Below the pieces are notes generated by a model. It was not told where the DNA came from, searched no databases, and saw nothing but the letters and a program-made list of their open reading frames with translations. Below are positions 56,135 through 64,000 of a stretch of DNA of 64,000 nucleotides, one piece after another. Numbering within the stretch: the stretch's first letter is position 1; each line of letters starts with the position of its first letter. Position numbers and translations under genes: made by a program. The stretch spans positions 87,191-151,190 of the forward strand of contig CANQCK010000003.1 of NCBI GenBank assembly GCA_947589185.1, written 5' to 3'. This DNA comes from an uncultured Clostridia bacterium (GTDB lineage: Bacteria; Bacillota; Clostridia; Oscillospirales; Ruminococcaceae).

Positions 56135-57232
56135 CTATTTATTATTTTGTGTATATAAATGATGTAAAGTTTCTTCAGCAGAAAAAAAGCAATCCAAAAG
56201 ATGGGGATTAAACACACCGCATTGACCATCACGAATCATCTCTAAAACTGTCTCACGAGGAAAAGCATCTTTATAAACTCGTTTACAGCTAAGTGCGTCA
56301 TAAACATCAGCAAGAGATACGATTTGAGCACCAAGAGAAATTTCATCACCCTTCAGTCCGTCCGGATAACCGCGTCCGTCCCAGCGTTCATGGTGATGCC
56401 GTGCAATATCATATGCGTAATAATATATGCCGTTTTCACGAAGCTGGGGAATTTTTTCCAACAAACGCGCACCTTGTATCGTATGGGTTTTCATTATTTC
56501 AAACTCTTCATTTGTCAGCTTACCGGGCTTGCTAAGAATGTAATCCGGAATAGCTATTTTTCCCACATCGTGCATAATAGACGCCAAAGCAATGTTTTTT
56601 ATATCATCTTCACTAAGGCCATCGCCCATTTCCGTATTGGTCAGCAAAAACTCTGTTATATCATGAATACGCCGAACGTGCTCGCCCGATTCTCCGTCAC
56701 GAAACTCAATAGCCGTCGACAGAGCTTCAATCATACCCTGATTAAGTTCTATAATCTTCTGCGATTTTTCCAACAGTTCCAAATTCTGCTGCTCTACCCT
56801 GTTGCCCAGACGCTTACGCACCTGAAACAGTTCTACAATGGAGTTTACACGACGCAAAACTAAATACGGAACAACAGGTTTAAGTATAACGTCCATTACA
56901 CCCAATCTATAGGCTTTCTCTATCGTACTGTCATTAGCCTCAGCAGTAATCATAAACACAGGTATTTTTTTCTCAAGACCAGCCTCTCTTAAATGATGAA
57001 GCACTTCCAAACCGTCCATTTCCGGCATCATTACATCTAAAAGAATTGCACAATATTTTTCAGGATCATCAAGAACCTTTTGCAGACCTACTTTCCCATT
57101 TTCCGCCTCCTCAGCGGTGTAGTAATTGGAAAAAATATTATCCAAAATACCACGGTTGATCTCATCATCGTCTACAATTAGAATATGATCGCCTGATATA
57201 TAATTGTTTTTCTTCAATATAGAAGATTTCAT
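56135..57232 (-). CDS. REC-HD-GYP response regulator (c-di-GMP phosphodiesterase)
   Basis: 365 residues. Receiver at 1-135 (ILIVDDDEINRGILDNIFSN; phospho-Asp in AILLDVMMPEMDGLEVL), a coiled linker (about 140-170), then HD-GYP with IMHDVGKIAIPDYILSKPG and HHERWDGRGYPDGLKGDEIS; metal ligands and GYP are intact. It breaks down c-di-GMP when phosphorylated. First gene of the operon with HPt and perhaps the cyclase, so one transcript encodes both making and breaking of the messenger. AGGAG precedes the ATG. Confidence 0.94.
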   Translation of the reverse strand: MKSSILKKNNYISGDHILIVDDDEINRGILDNIFSNYYTAEEAENGKVGLQKVLDDPEKYCAILLDVMMPEMDGLEVLHHLREAGLEKKIPVFMITAEANDSTIEKAYRLGVMDVILKPVVPYLVLRRVNSIVELFQVRKRLGNRVEQQNLELLEKSQKIIELNQGMIEALSTAIEFRDGESGEHVRRIHDITEFLLTNTEMGDGLSEDDIKNIALASIMHDVGKIAIPDYILSKPGKLTNEEFEIMKTHTIQGARLLEKIPQLRENGIYYYAYDIARHHHERWDGRGYPDGLKGDEISLGAQIVSLADVYDALSCKRVYKDAFPRETVLEMIRDGQCGVFNPHLLDCFFSAEETLHHLYTQNNK

Positions 57233-57764
57233 AATTTTCTCCTCACAAATTTAATAATACTTTTACCTCTTATACTATTTTATAATATTTTAAAATATTT
57301 TGCAAATGCATCTTATCTAAAAATTTTTACACTTAAATATTCCTCACTTTCGGTTATTTCAAAAAAGCTGTATTATCACTCGAAATCAGAAATGATTCTT
57401 TCATCAATATCCTGACCTTTAGACAATTTAAGAAATATAAATCCAACGTGCTATCCACAAAAGATATGGGGACTTTTCAAAATACCTAGAGCGTGAACTC
57501 TAATGCGAAACAAACCGGGTGTTGTAAAATCCAGCTTATCGTTCAAATGTTTAAGTATAATATCATAATTCGATTATAATGTCAATAAGATTTAATAATT
57601 CTTCTTTTGAAATATATAACTTGACGAAGTATCATCAGATATGATAAAATGATTATATATTATTAAATACATATTAAGCAATTTAGCTGCACTATACAAT
57701 AATAAGTTTTGATCTCTAAATTTTTATTGGTCAATATTTTACAAAATTGGGAGTTGTATGATTT
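57233..57764. other. Intergenic region between divergent signalling genes
   Basis: About 530 bp, AT-rich. It contains the promoter at 57621-57650. On the minus strand 57573-57376 reads like an old gene piece interrupted by one stop (LDFTTPGLFRIRVHALGILK, then HVGFIFLKLSKGQDIDERII), without start or ribosome site; I do not recognise it. Confidence 0.4.
57621..57650 (+). promoter_or_regulatory. Promoter of the third hybrid-kinase gene
   Basis: TTGACG, 18-bp spacer, TAAAAT; the predicted leader is about 105 nt. Confidence 0.6.
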
Positions 57765-60326
57765 ATGAAAGGAAAAATCAGAGTTAAGGAAAAAAGCCTT
57801 ACCGCAACTATTATAATGATCATTGTTTTGTCTGTGCTTTTTGTTTCTGCATATATTCAAAGCAGTTCAATTATAAGAAAGCGCAGTCTTAGCCGTATGG
57901 AAGAAGGAGTTAACACCGTAATTGAAGAGATTACAGGTAAACTCAGCAGAGACAGTAAAATTTTGAATTCTGCTGCGAATATCCTTTCCACAGCTGATAA
58001 CTTTGATACTGAAACTATGAAAGAAGCAATGACTGCATTTTCACCTCTTATGGAAACTATGAAGATGAATATTCTTATGCCTGACAATACAGTTATTTCA
58101 GCTAATGGTAATACAATGGACGGAAGCAATTCGATTTCTTTTAAGAATGAAGCACCGCTTGGAGAACACGTTTCCAATCGTATGACCAGCATTATTGACG
58201 ATAACACTCTCATTCTGAGACATTTTGTTCCTATAATCAAAAACGGGGAAACTGTCGCTCTTCTCTTTGGTGTGACAAGACTGTCTGAACTGCCAAAGAT
58301 TATGAATATAGATAATATATACAACGCCAGTGCAAGCGTTTTTATTATCGACACTGAAAACGGCGATTTTATTATGGACACATGGCATGAATCGCTTGGT
58401 AATATTAAAGATTTTAAAATGCGTAAAACACGCGGAAAAAACAGTTGGGATAACAATTTGCAGAAACTGATGAACAGAGAAACAGGATATATTGAATATA
58501 AGTCTCAAAAATCTAATGAATGGACTTATCTTTACTATTCTCCCGCAAAAATCAATCAATGGACAATTGCCGTTTCTGTACCAAAAAAAGAAGCCTTTCA
58601 AAGCGTGTACGCTATCCGACGTGTTTGGTTGATAATTGCAAGTCTTGCGGTAATAGCTGTTGCCATTTATTATCTCTGGGTTCGTAAAAATGCTAAACAA
58701 GTTATCAATAATGCTGTCGAACAGGCAGTTTTGGAAGAAAAGCTCCAAAAGGCTGAGGCTGCGGAACGTGCCAAAACAATGTTTTTATCTAATATGTCCC
58801 ATGATATCCGCACACCGATGAACGCAATTATCGGCTTTACAACTCTTGCCGAGACAAATATAGATAACAAAGAACGAGTTCAGAATTATCTTTCTAAGAT
58901 TTTGTCATCAAGCAATCACTTGCTTAGTCTTATCAACGATATTCTTGATATGAGCCGTATAGAAAGCGGCAGACTTAATATCGAAGAAAAAGAATGCAGC
59001 ATTTCTGACATATTCAGGGATATGCGTAATATTATTCAGACGCAGATGCATCAAAAACAGCTTAATTTTTATATGGATACTATTGACGTTATCGACGAGG
59101 ATATTTATTGCGACAAGCTGCACGTCAACCAAGTTTTGCTTAATCTTCTAAGCAATGCAATCAAGTTTACTCCGGCAGGTGGTTCTGTTTCGCTTACCAT
59201 AAAACAAAAGCAAAATGCTCCAAAGGGCTACGGTGCATACGAAATACGTGTTAAAGATACCGGAATAGGTATGAGCAAAGATTTTGTTAAGCATGTTTTT
59301 TCTCCTTTTGAGCGTGAGAGAACTTCTACTGTAAGCGGTATTCAAGGAACCGGTCTTGGAATGCCTATAACAAAAAGCATCGTTGAAACAATGGGCGGTA
59401 CAATTGAGGTTGAAACCGAACAAGGAAAAGGAACTGAATTTATTATCAATCTTGAGTTCCGTCTGCAAACTGAATCCAAACAGATTCATCCTATAAGTGA
59501 GCTTCAGGGGCTGAGGGCTCTTGTGGTTGACGATAATTTCGACACCTGCGACAGTGTTACCAAAATGCTTATGCAGATAGGTATGCGTTCTGAATGGACA
59601 TTGCATGGAAAGGAAGCGGTTTTACGTGCAAAGCAGGCTATTGAAATAGGCGATGAATATTATGCTTATATATTAGACTGGGCATTGCCTGATTTAGGCG
59701 GTATTGAAGTAGCAAGACAGATACGCTCTTTTGCGGGTGAAAATATACCCATTATTATACTCACCGCATATGATTGGAGTGCTATTGAGGACGAAGCAAG
59801 AGAAGCCGGAGTTACCGCATTCTGCAACAAACCTATATTTATGTCCGAACTTAGAGACACACTTGCATCTGTAATCAGCAAGGCAGATCTGCCTCAAAAG
59901 GAATCAATATTGCCGGATACATCAGATGAACTTAAAGGAAAGCGTTTGCTTCTTGTAGAGGACAACGAACTAAACCTTGAAATAGCACAAGAGATTTTAA
60001 CAGAAAGCGGATTTTTAGTTGAAACAGCAGAAGACGGTACAGTTGCCGTAGATAAGGTAAAGAATTCACAGCCGGGTTATTACGATTTAGTTCTTATGGA
60101 TGTACAAATGCCGATCATGAACGGATATGAAGCAACAAAGGCAATTCGCGAACTGGACAACGAAGAGCTTGCTAATATACCTATAGTAGCTATGACTGCA
60201 AATGCTTTCGATGAAGATGTCAAGCTGTCTATGGAGGCAAAAATGAACGGACACCTGGCAAAACCGATCGATGTCAATAGACTTATGGAAACCCTGCAAG
60301 AGATTCTGATAAATCCAAATACATAA
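57765..60326 (+). CDS. Membrane hybrid sensor histidine kinase with two receiver domains (Cache sensor)
   Basis: 853 residues. Membrane helices at about 14-33 and 285-307 enclose a Cache-type sensor (ILMPDNTVISANGNTMDG, HFVPIIKNGETVALLFGVTR). No PAS domain; HisKA follows directly (FLSNMSHDIRTPMNAIIGFT near 339), then the ATPase (GTGLGMPITKSI), REC1 (from about 581; YILDWALPDLGGIEVA, with an unusual LPDLGG after the phospho-Asp) and REC2 (from about 724; LVLMDVQMPIMNGYEA). It is close kin of the kinase at 48055. The ribosome site (GGGAG) is somewhat distant. Confidence 0.92.
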   Translation: MKGKIRVKEKSLTATIIMIIVLSVLFVSAYIQSSSIIRKRSLSRMEEGVNTVIEEITGKLSRDSKILNSAANILSTADNFDTETMKEAMTAFSPLMETMKMNILMPDNTVISANGNTMDGSNSISFKNEAPLGEHVSNRMTSIIDDNTLILRHFVPIIKNGETVALLFGVTRLSELPKIMNIDNIYNASASVFIIDTENGDFIMDTWHESLGNIKDFKMRKTRGKNSWDNNLQKLMNRETGYIEYKSQKSNEWTYLYYSPAKINQWTIAVSVPKKEAFQSVYAIRRVWLIIASLAVIAVAIYYLWVRKNAKQVINNAVEQAVLEEKLQKAEAAERAKTMFLSNMSHDIRTPMNAIIGFTTLAETNIDNKERVQNYLSKILSSSNHLLSLINDILDMSRIESGRLNIEEKECSISDIFRDMRNIIQTQMHQKQLNFYMDTIDVIDEDIYCDKLHVNQVLLNLLSNAIKFTPAGGSVSLTIKQKQNAPKGYGAYEIRVKDTGIGMSKDFVKHVFSPFERERTSTVSGIQGTGLGMPITKSIVETMGGTIEVETEQGKGTEFIINLEFRLQTESKQIHPISELQGLRALVVDDNFDTCDSVTKMLMQIGMRSEWTLHGKEAVLRAKQAIEIGDEYYAYILDWALPDLGGIEVARQIRSFAGENIPIIILTAYDWSAIEDEAREAGVTAFCNKPIFMSELRDTLASVISKADLPQKESILPDTSDELKGKRLLLVEDNELNLEIAQEILTESGFLVETAEDGTVAVDKVKNSQPGYYDLVLMDVQMPIMNGYEATKAIRELDNEELANIPIVAMTANAFDEDVKLSMEAKMNGHLAKPIDVNRLMETLQEILINPNT

Positions 60327-60371
60327 AAGCAATAATATTTTTGAGCAGACACAATTATTGCAATGTATAGT

Positions 60372-60406
60372 GAAAGCAGACACGAAAAAGTGTTTGCTTT
60401 CATTTT
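60372..60406 (+). terminator. Terminator of the third hybrid kinase
   Basis: GAAAGCAGACAC / GTGTTTGCTTTC followed by ATTTTTT. Confidence 0.85.
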
Positions 60407-60465
60407 TTACATAAAAGAACTAACGGAAAGCCAGTATTACTCCGCAATGTTCTTATAAGAATAAC

Positions 60466-60512
60466 AGAAATCCCAAACCATCAAGAACTTTGACAGTAAG
60501 GGATTTCTTTTT
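60466..60512 (+). terminator. Second terminator-like hairpin
   Basis: AGAAATCCC / GGGATTTCT with a long loop, followed by TTTTATTT. Confidence 0.6.
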
Positions 60513-60661
60513 ATTTAATCTGAAAACGAAGCCGACAATTAAAAACATTTAGAACTACACTTATTTTAGTTTCTACCTTTCGCTTTGATAGCTATATTGC
60601 AGCAAGCATTAGAAGTAATATAGAATAATTTTATCAAGCATTGATATGCGAGTATCGCTTG

Positions 60662-63052
60662 CTACGCATTCAGTCTTAGTCTGCTTTCGTTCTCGACCTC
60701 AAATCTATCACCTGAAACTAACAGTCTGAGCGATTTACATTCAATTTCCGAAAGGAATTCATCAGTAATGAGATTTTCAATATTACGTCTGATTATTCGT
60801 GATATTTCTCTTGCACCGTACTCATTAGAATGACCGTCACGGCTGAGTTTTTTTGCAACATCGGCGTTATACGAAAGCTTAATACCCAGTGCTTTACATC
60901 TGTCAGACAGCTTTTTAAGCTCCAGATTTGCAATTTCAAAAAGGTTTTCGTCAGTGAGCATATCAAAGGTAATTATTTCATCTATTCTGTTGATAAGCTC
61001 AGGCGAGAAAATCTTTTTAAGTTCTGTTTTTACCTCTTTATCATTAAGACTGTTAGTTCTGACTGTTTGTGAAAATCCAAATGAATTGTCGCTAATGATT
61101 TTTCTGGCACCTATATTAGACGTCATAATTATAATAGTATTCTTAAACGACACTCTGCGTCCTGTAGAATCGGTCAAAAAGCCGTCCTCTAAAATTTGCA
61201 GAAGAATATTGAGAATATCGGGATGTGCCTTTTCGATCTCATCTAACAAGATAAGAGAATACGGATTTCTTCTGACCCTTTCTGTAAGCATATTTCCGTT
61301 GGGGCTGTCAAATCCGACATATCCGGGAGGCGAACCTATAATTTTCGACACACTGTATTTTTCCATAAATTCAGACATATCAAGTCTTATCATATTATTT
61401 TCCCCACCGAATATCTCATTGGCAAGCTCTTTTGCAAGTGCAGTTTTTCCGACTCCGCTCGAACCCAAAAACACAAATGAACCGATAGGTCTTGATGCGT
61501 CCTTAAGACCGACTCTTCCGCGTTTTATTGCAAAGGAAACAGCCTCAATAGCACGGCTCTGTCCGATTATTTTTTTAGATAGATTTTCCTTTAAAGAACA
61601 TAGCTTTAAACGCTCGCTCTTTTTTATTGTTTCAAGAGGAACAGAAACAATATTTGAAATACGCTTATCTATATCGATTTTCAAAACTCTTTTTGTATTT
61701 CCGGCATCAAACGAATTGCTGTAGGTTTTAGACAGTCTGTCAAGGTAGTCGTTTTTGCTTATTTTCCCGAGCACATAATCGTTAAACACTTCATACATTT
61801 CACCTGTGCTTATGTCATCGCTTTCACTTCGCTCCAGATGAACATAAGCACACGCTTCATCTATAAGGTCAATAGCCTTATCGGGAAAATGTCTGTCTGT
61901 TAAATATCTGCCTGACAGCTTTACAGCTTCAGAAATGGCTTCATCTGTGATTTTAAGACCGTGAAACGCTTCATATTTAGGCACAATCCCCTTTAATATT
62001 TTCATAGTTGTCTTTTCATCAGGCTCCTCTACCTTTACTGTCTGAAACCGTCTTTCAAATGCAGAGTCTTTTTCTATATACATTTTGTATTCATCGAATG
62101 TGGTTGCACCTATTATACTTATTTCTCCTCTGGCAAGAGCCGGCTTTAAAATGTTAGCTGCGTCTATTGCACCCTCTGCTGCACCTGCACCTATAATATT
62201 ATGAATTTCATCAATAAAGAGTATTATTCCGCTTGACCTTTTTGCTTCTTTTATACAATATTTCAGACGCTCTTCAAAGTCTCCTCTGTACTTTGCACCT
62301 GCCAGCAGCTCGGTAATGTCAAGAGTGAATATTCTTTTTCCCTGCAAAATTGAAGGAACTTCCTTTTTGTAAATTCTTTGTGCAAGAGCTTCAACTATAG
62401 CAGTTTTTCCTACTCCCGCCTCACCGACTAAACATGGGTTGTTTTTTTGTCTTCTTGACAAAATTGCTATAACCTGATTTATCTCATTGTCACGTTCCAA
62501 GACAGGATCAAAGTTCTCCGCCGCCTCTTTCCCTGTAAGCTCTCTGCCGTATTTTGAAAGGTATTTCAGCTTCTCACTATTTTGCTTAAAGAGCGCAATA
62601 TCCGCTTTTCCTATTGTTGAGCAATCGTTGTAAAGCTTTGAAATTGGTATGTCAAGTTCTTCTAAAATCTGCATTGCCTGAGAGCCTCCCTGCCTGAGCA
62701 TAAGCATTAACAGATGCTCTGTTCCGCACTGCTTTGAACCCAGACTTTTAGATAATGAAAGTGCCCCGTTTAATATTTTTTCTGCTGTTGGCGTCATACA
62801 GTCTTCATAATCTTCAAGCCGGCAGGGAGTTCCTATACCGACCATTTCTTCAAGTTTTTCTAAAACGTCATTTTTATTTACCCCGTTTCTTAACAGTACA
62901 ACCGAAGCCGTACAGCCTCCGTTTTCAAGAAATGATAACAAAATATGCTCGCTTCCCACATAAGTATGCCCCAGCTTTCCTGCAATATTTTTAGCGTCGT
63001 CTAATATTTCTCTGCATTTTTTAGTAAACTCATCAGAATTATAATTATTCAT
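60662..63052 (-). CDS. clpC: ClpC-type AAA+ ATPase of the Clp protease
   Basis: 796 residues. N-domain with two Clp_N repeats (1-145; [20 protein letters not shown] and [16 protein letters not shown]), NBD1 with GEAGVGKTA (near 212) and [13 protein letters not shown], a short middle region, NBD2 with GSSGVGKTA (near 534), [10 protein letters not shown] and [13 protein letters not shown]. The loop after [11 protein letters not shown] reads FGFSQ where ClpP-binding ATPases have [LIV]GF, so docking to ClpP is probable but slightly altered. It unfolds proteins for ClpP. No mcsA/mcsB/ctsR genes are adjacent, unlike Bacillus. GAGGGAG precedes the ATG. Confidence 0.88.
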   Translation of the reverse strand: MNNYNSDEFTKKCREILDDAKNIAGKLGHTYVGSEHILLSFLENGGCTASVVLLRNGVNKNDVLEKLEEMVGIGTPCRLEDYEDCMTPTAEKILNGALSLSKSLGSKQCGTEHLLMLMLRQGGSQAMQILEELDIPISKLYNDCSTIGKADIALFKQNSEKLKYLSKYGRELTGKEAAENFDPVLERDNEINQVIAILSRRQKNNPCLVGEAGVGKTAIVEALAQRIYKKEVPSILQGKRIFTLDITELLAGAKYRGDFEERLKYCIKEAKRSSGIILFIDEIHNIIGAGAAEGAIDAANILKPALARGEISIIGATTFDEYKMYIEKDSAFERRFQTVKVEEPDEKTTMKILKGIVPKYEAFHGLKITDEAISEAVKLSGRYLTDRHFPDKAIDLIDEACAYVHLERSESDDISTGEMYEVFNDYVLGKISKNDYLDRLSKTYSNSFDAGNTKRVLKIDIDKRISNIVSVPLETIKKSERLKLCSLKENLSKKIIGQSRAIEAVSFAIKRGRVGLKDASRPIGSFVFLGSSGVGKTALAKELANEIFGGENNMIRLDMSEFMEKYSVSKIIGSPPGYVGFDSPNGNMLTERVRRNPYSLILLDEIEKAHPDILNILLQILEDGFLTDSTGRRVSFKNTIIIMTSNIGARKIISDNSFGFSQTVRTNSLNDKEVKTELKKIFSPELINRIDEIITFDMLTDENLFEIANLELKKLSDRCKALGIKLSYNADVAKKLSRDGHSNEYGAREISRIIRRNIENLITDEFLSEIECKSLRLLVSGDRFEVENESRLRLNA

Positions 63053-63357
63053 AAACCGTTCTCCCTCTTATATTGCCTGTTCATAGCCGAAATCTGTTTG
63101 GATTTCATAATTTTTAATCAAATTATCAAAGTATATTCTGTTAAATAAGTTTTGGCAAATTCTTTAGAATTATTCTCTATATATTTTATGCATCAACTAT
63201 TTGTCTGTAACACTTTTTTAAAAATACCATACACTGTATTATAAAGCAAAATTATTCGTCAGAAAACACGAATAATCTCTTTCTGCTCTATGGCTGCCCG
63301 GCAGCCTTGCAGAAGACGCTTTATAAAATTCTATACATTGAAAAGGAGTGCGTACTA
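63053..63357. other. Divergent region between clpC and the Cys-rich gene, with a structured leader
   Basis: About 305 bp. It holds a sporulation-sigma-like promoter at 63210-63235 and two hairpins in the leader of the Cys-rich gene: ATTATTCG / CGAATAAT at 63251-63276 and GGCTGCC / GGCAGCC at about 63291-63305. Confidence 0.5.
63210..63235 (+). promoter_or_regulatory. Candidate sigma-K/sigma-E (mother-cell) promoter
   Basis: AC (63210-63211), 16 bp, CATACACT (63228-63235). This resembles the sporulation mother-cell pattern AC-N16-CATANNNT, in front of a Cys-rich coat-like gene. A short motif; could be chance. Confidence 0.4.
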
Positions 63358-63480
63358 ATGGGATGCTCAAACTGCTCATGGATTATCATTTTAATCCTTA
63401 TCTTATTCTGCTGCGGTAACAACGCTTTCGGTAACAACGGCTGTGGCTGCGGCAACGACTGCGGATGCGGTTGCAACTAA
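63358..63480 (+). CDS. Tiny Cys/Gly/Asn-rich protein (40 residues), spore-coat-like
   Basis: MGCSNCSWIIILILILFCCG followed by NNAFGNNGCGCGNDCGCGCN. Ten cysteines, one hydrophobic stretch (residues 8-19) and a Gly/Cys/Asn tail. AAAAGGAG precedes the ATG and a perfect terminator follows, so it is a real unit. It resembles YjcZ-like small sporulation proteins in layout, but membership is uncertain. Possible roles are coat crosslinking through disulfides or metal binding. Confidence 0.7.
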   Translation: MGCSNCSWIIILILILFCCGNNAFGNNGCGCGNDCGCGCN

Positions 63481-63497
63481 AAAACAGTTGAAATGTG

Positions 63498-63533
63498 AAA
63501 AGACCTGAAGATATATCTTCAGGTCTTTTCCTA
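63498..63533. terminator. Bidirectional terminator after the Cys-rich gene
   Basis: AAAAGACCTGAAGAT / ATCTTCAGGTCTTTT, a perfect 15-bp palindromic stem. Confidence 0.85.
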
Positions 63534-63598
63534 TTTTAAGCATGCAAATTTAAAAATCATAATAAAAATATCAATTCAAGCAAATAATAACTGTGTTG

Positions 63599-63627
63599 TT
63601 GACAGGCAGTGTTAATTGTTGTATAAT
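63599..63627 (+). promoter_or_regulatory. Consensus sigma-A promoter of the 50-residue gene
   Basis: TTGACA, 17-bp spacer, TATAAT: a perfect match to both boxes. The leader is about 80 nt. Confidence 0.85.
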
Positions 63628-63714
63628 GTCTTTAAAGAAAAAATACATACTAAAAATATATAGTTTTCTATCAGAATCAGGACGATAACAGAACGAAAGA
63701 AAGGCGGTAAATTT

Positions 63715-63867
63715 ATGGGAAATAAATCAGAAGGCAAGGGTTTTTGGCTTATATTAAGTGCACTTGTTATCATTGCGGCTTCATCAGTTTATTTTGTATA
63801 CAAATTAATGAGCGATAAGGCTTATAATGAAAAATGGCAGGATTACGACGAGTGCGGAATAATGTGA
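63715..63867 (+). CDS. Single-helix small membrane protein (50 residues)
   Basis: MGNKSEGKGFWLILSALVII then AASSVYFVYKLMSDKAYNEK and an acidic end. One membrane helix (about 10-29) with a positively charged start, so the C-terminus probably faces out or the helix anchors the protein. AAAGGCGG precedes the ATG. The perfect promoter implies strong expression. Unknown function. Its terminator hairpin (63888-63908) is directly followed by element E3. Confidence 0.75.
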   Translation: MGNKSEGKGFWLILSALVIIAASSVYFVYKLMSDKAYNEKWQDYDECGIM

Positions 63868-63887
63868 TCTTACCTTAAAATATTTTC

Positions 63888-63908
63888 AGCGGAACAGTTT
63901 GTTCTGCT
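63888..63908 (+). terminator. Terminator hairpin without U-tract at the E3 boundary
   Basis: AGCGGAACA / TGTTCTGCT (9 bp, one G-U) after the 50-residue gene. No T-run follows; element E3 begins. This matches the gene-proximal hairpins at E1 and E2. Confidence 0.65.
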
Positions 63909-64000
63909 CAGAATGTAGATAAAGTCTGTTTTTAGGGGCAGCCCTCTCTTGCAGGGCATGCCCCTCTTTAAAAATAGTCCACTGGACTATTTTTAAATTC
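63909..64000 (+). mobile_element. Structured dispersed element, copy E3 (cut by the window end)
   Basis: It starts with AATGTAGATAAAGTCTG, then H1 (GGGGCAGCCCT / AGGGCATGCCCC) and H2 (AAAAATAGTCCA / TGGACTATTTTT), in the same order as E1 and E2. H1 keeps pairing through a compensating change plus a bulge. The rest lies outside the window. Confidence 0.7.

Larger units (their letters stand above)
60327..60661. other. Intergenic region with two hairpin-terminators
   Basis: About 335 bp. Terminators at 60372-60406 and 60466-60512 read on plus. The roughly 60 nt between them could be the end of a small RNA, but no promoter is evident. Confidence 0.45.

Overview
The window reads as a chromosomal segment of a low-GC, endospore-forming Firmicute, most likely an Oscillospiraceae/Ruminococcus-like gut bacterium. 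The evidence is an alpha/beta-type small acid-soluble spore protein, an hrcA-grpE-dnaK-dnaJ operon behind a perfect CIRCE, BspA-type leucine-rich-repeat surface proteins, and several plant or host glycan enzymes (GH2, GH27, sialate O-acetylesterase). The assignment rests on gene content alone.

Layout. 1-3616 (-) is the N-terminal 1205 codons of a giant secreted LRR/FIVAR protein that runs off the left edge; its promoter lies between two palindromes beside a small XRE regulator. 4.3-10.8 kb holds a VanY-like carboxypeptidase, a spore protein, a GT4 glycosyltransferase and an LCP-family cell-wall ligase. 10.6-12.1 kb is an Mrr-type restriction enzyme with two small orphan genes. 12.4-14.2 kb is the GGGtGRT / NifU-like pair. 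14.3-22.9 kb holds a second LRR protein, an XRE regulator, an esterase, PduL, a zinc-ribbon membrane protein, an FkbM methyltransferase, a MATE transporter behind a terminator-like leader, and a secreted C39-like peptidase. 23-28.3 kb is a heterodimeric ABC exporter and lysA. 28.7-30.1 kb is an AT-rich HAD / membrane-sensor pair next to initiator tRNA-Met. 30.9-41.7 kb has a GH2 enzyme, the heat-shock operon, an archaeal-type valS and a 54-residue ribbon-helix-helix protein. 42.5-47.8 kb has tRNA-Arg, a secreted YD-repeat protein, GH27, a GNAT enzyme between duplicated gene ends, tmRNA and smpB. 48-60.3 kb is a signalling island: three membrane hybrid kinases, a solute-binding lipoprotein, a lone HPt, a REC-HD-GYP protein and a membrane GGDEF protein. 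60.7-63.9 kb has a ClpC-type ATPase and two very small genes.

The most unusual structure is a family of non-coding elements (4300-4668, 26746-27002 and a cut-off copy from 63909). Each sits at the intrinsic terminator of a gene. In both complete copies the terminator hairpin (28-29 bp, different in each case) is repeated on the two sides of the element, while the U-tract remains only on the far side. The copies share hairpins that keep pairing although their sequences differ. This looks like a structured mobile element that targets terminators and duplicates the hairpin.

How genes work together: the two-component island could feed several sensors through one HPt into synthesis and breakdown of c-di-GMP. 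The chaperone operon is HrcA-controlled. tmRNA and SmpB form the ribosome-rescue pair. The glycan enzymes and secreted repeat proteins fit a carbohydrate-foraging, surface-attached gut life.
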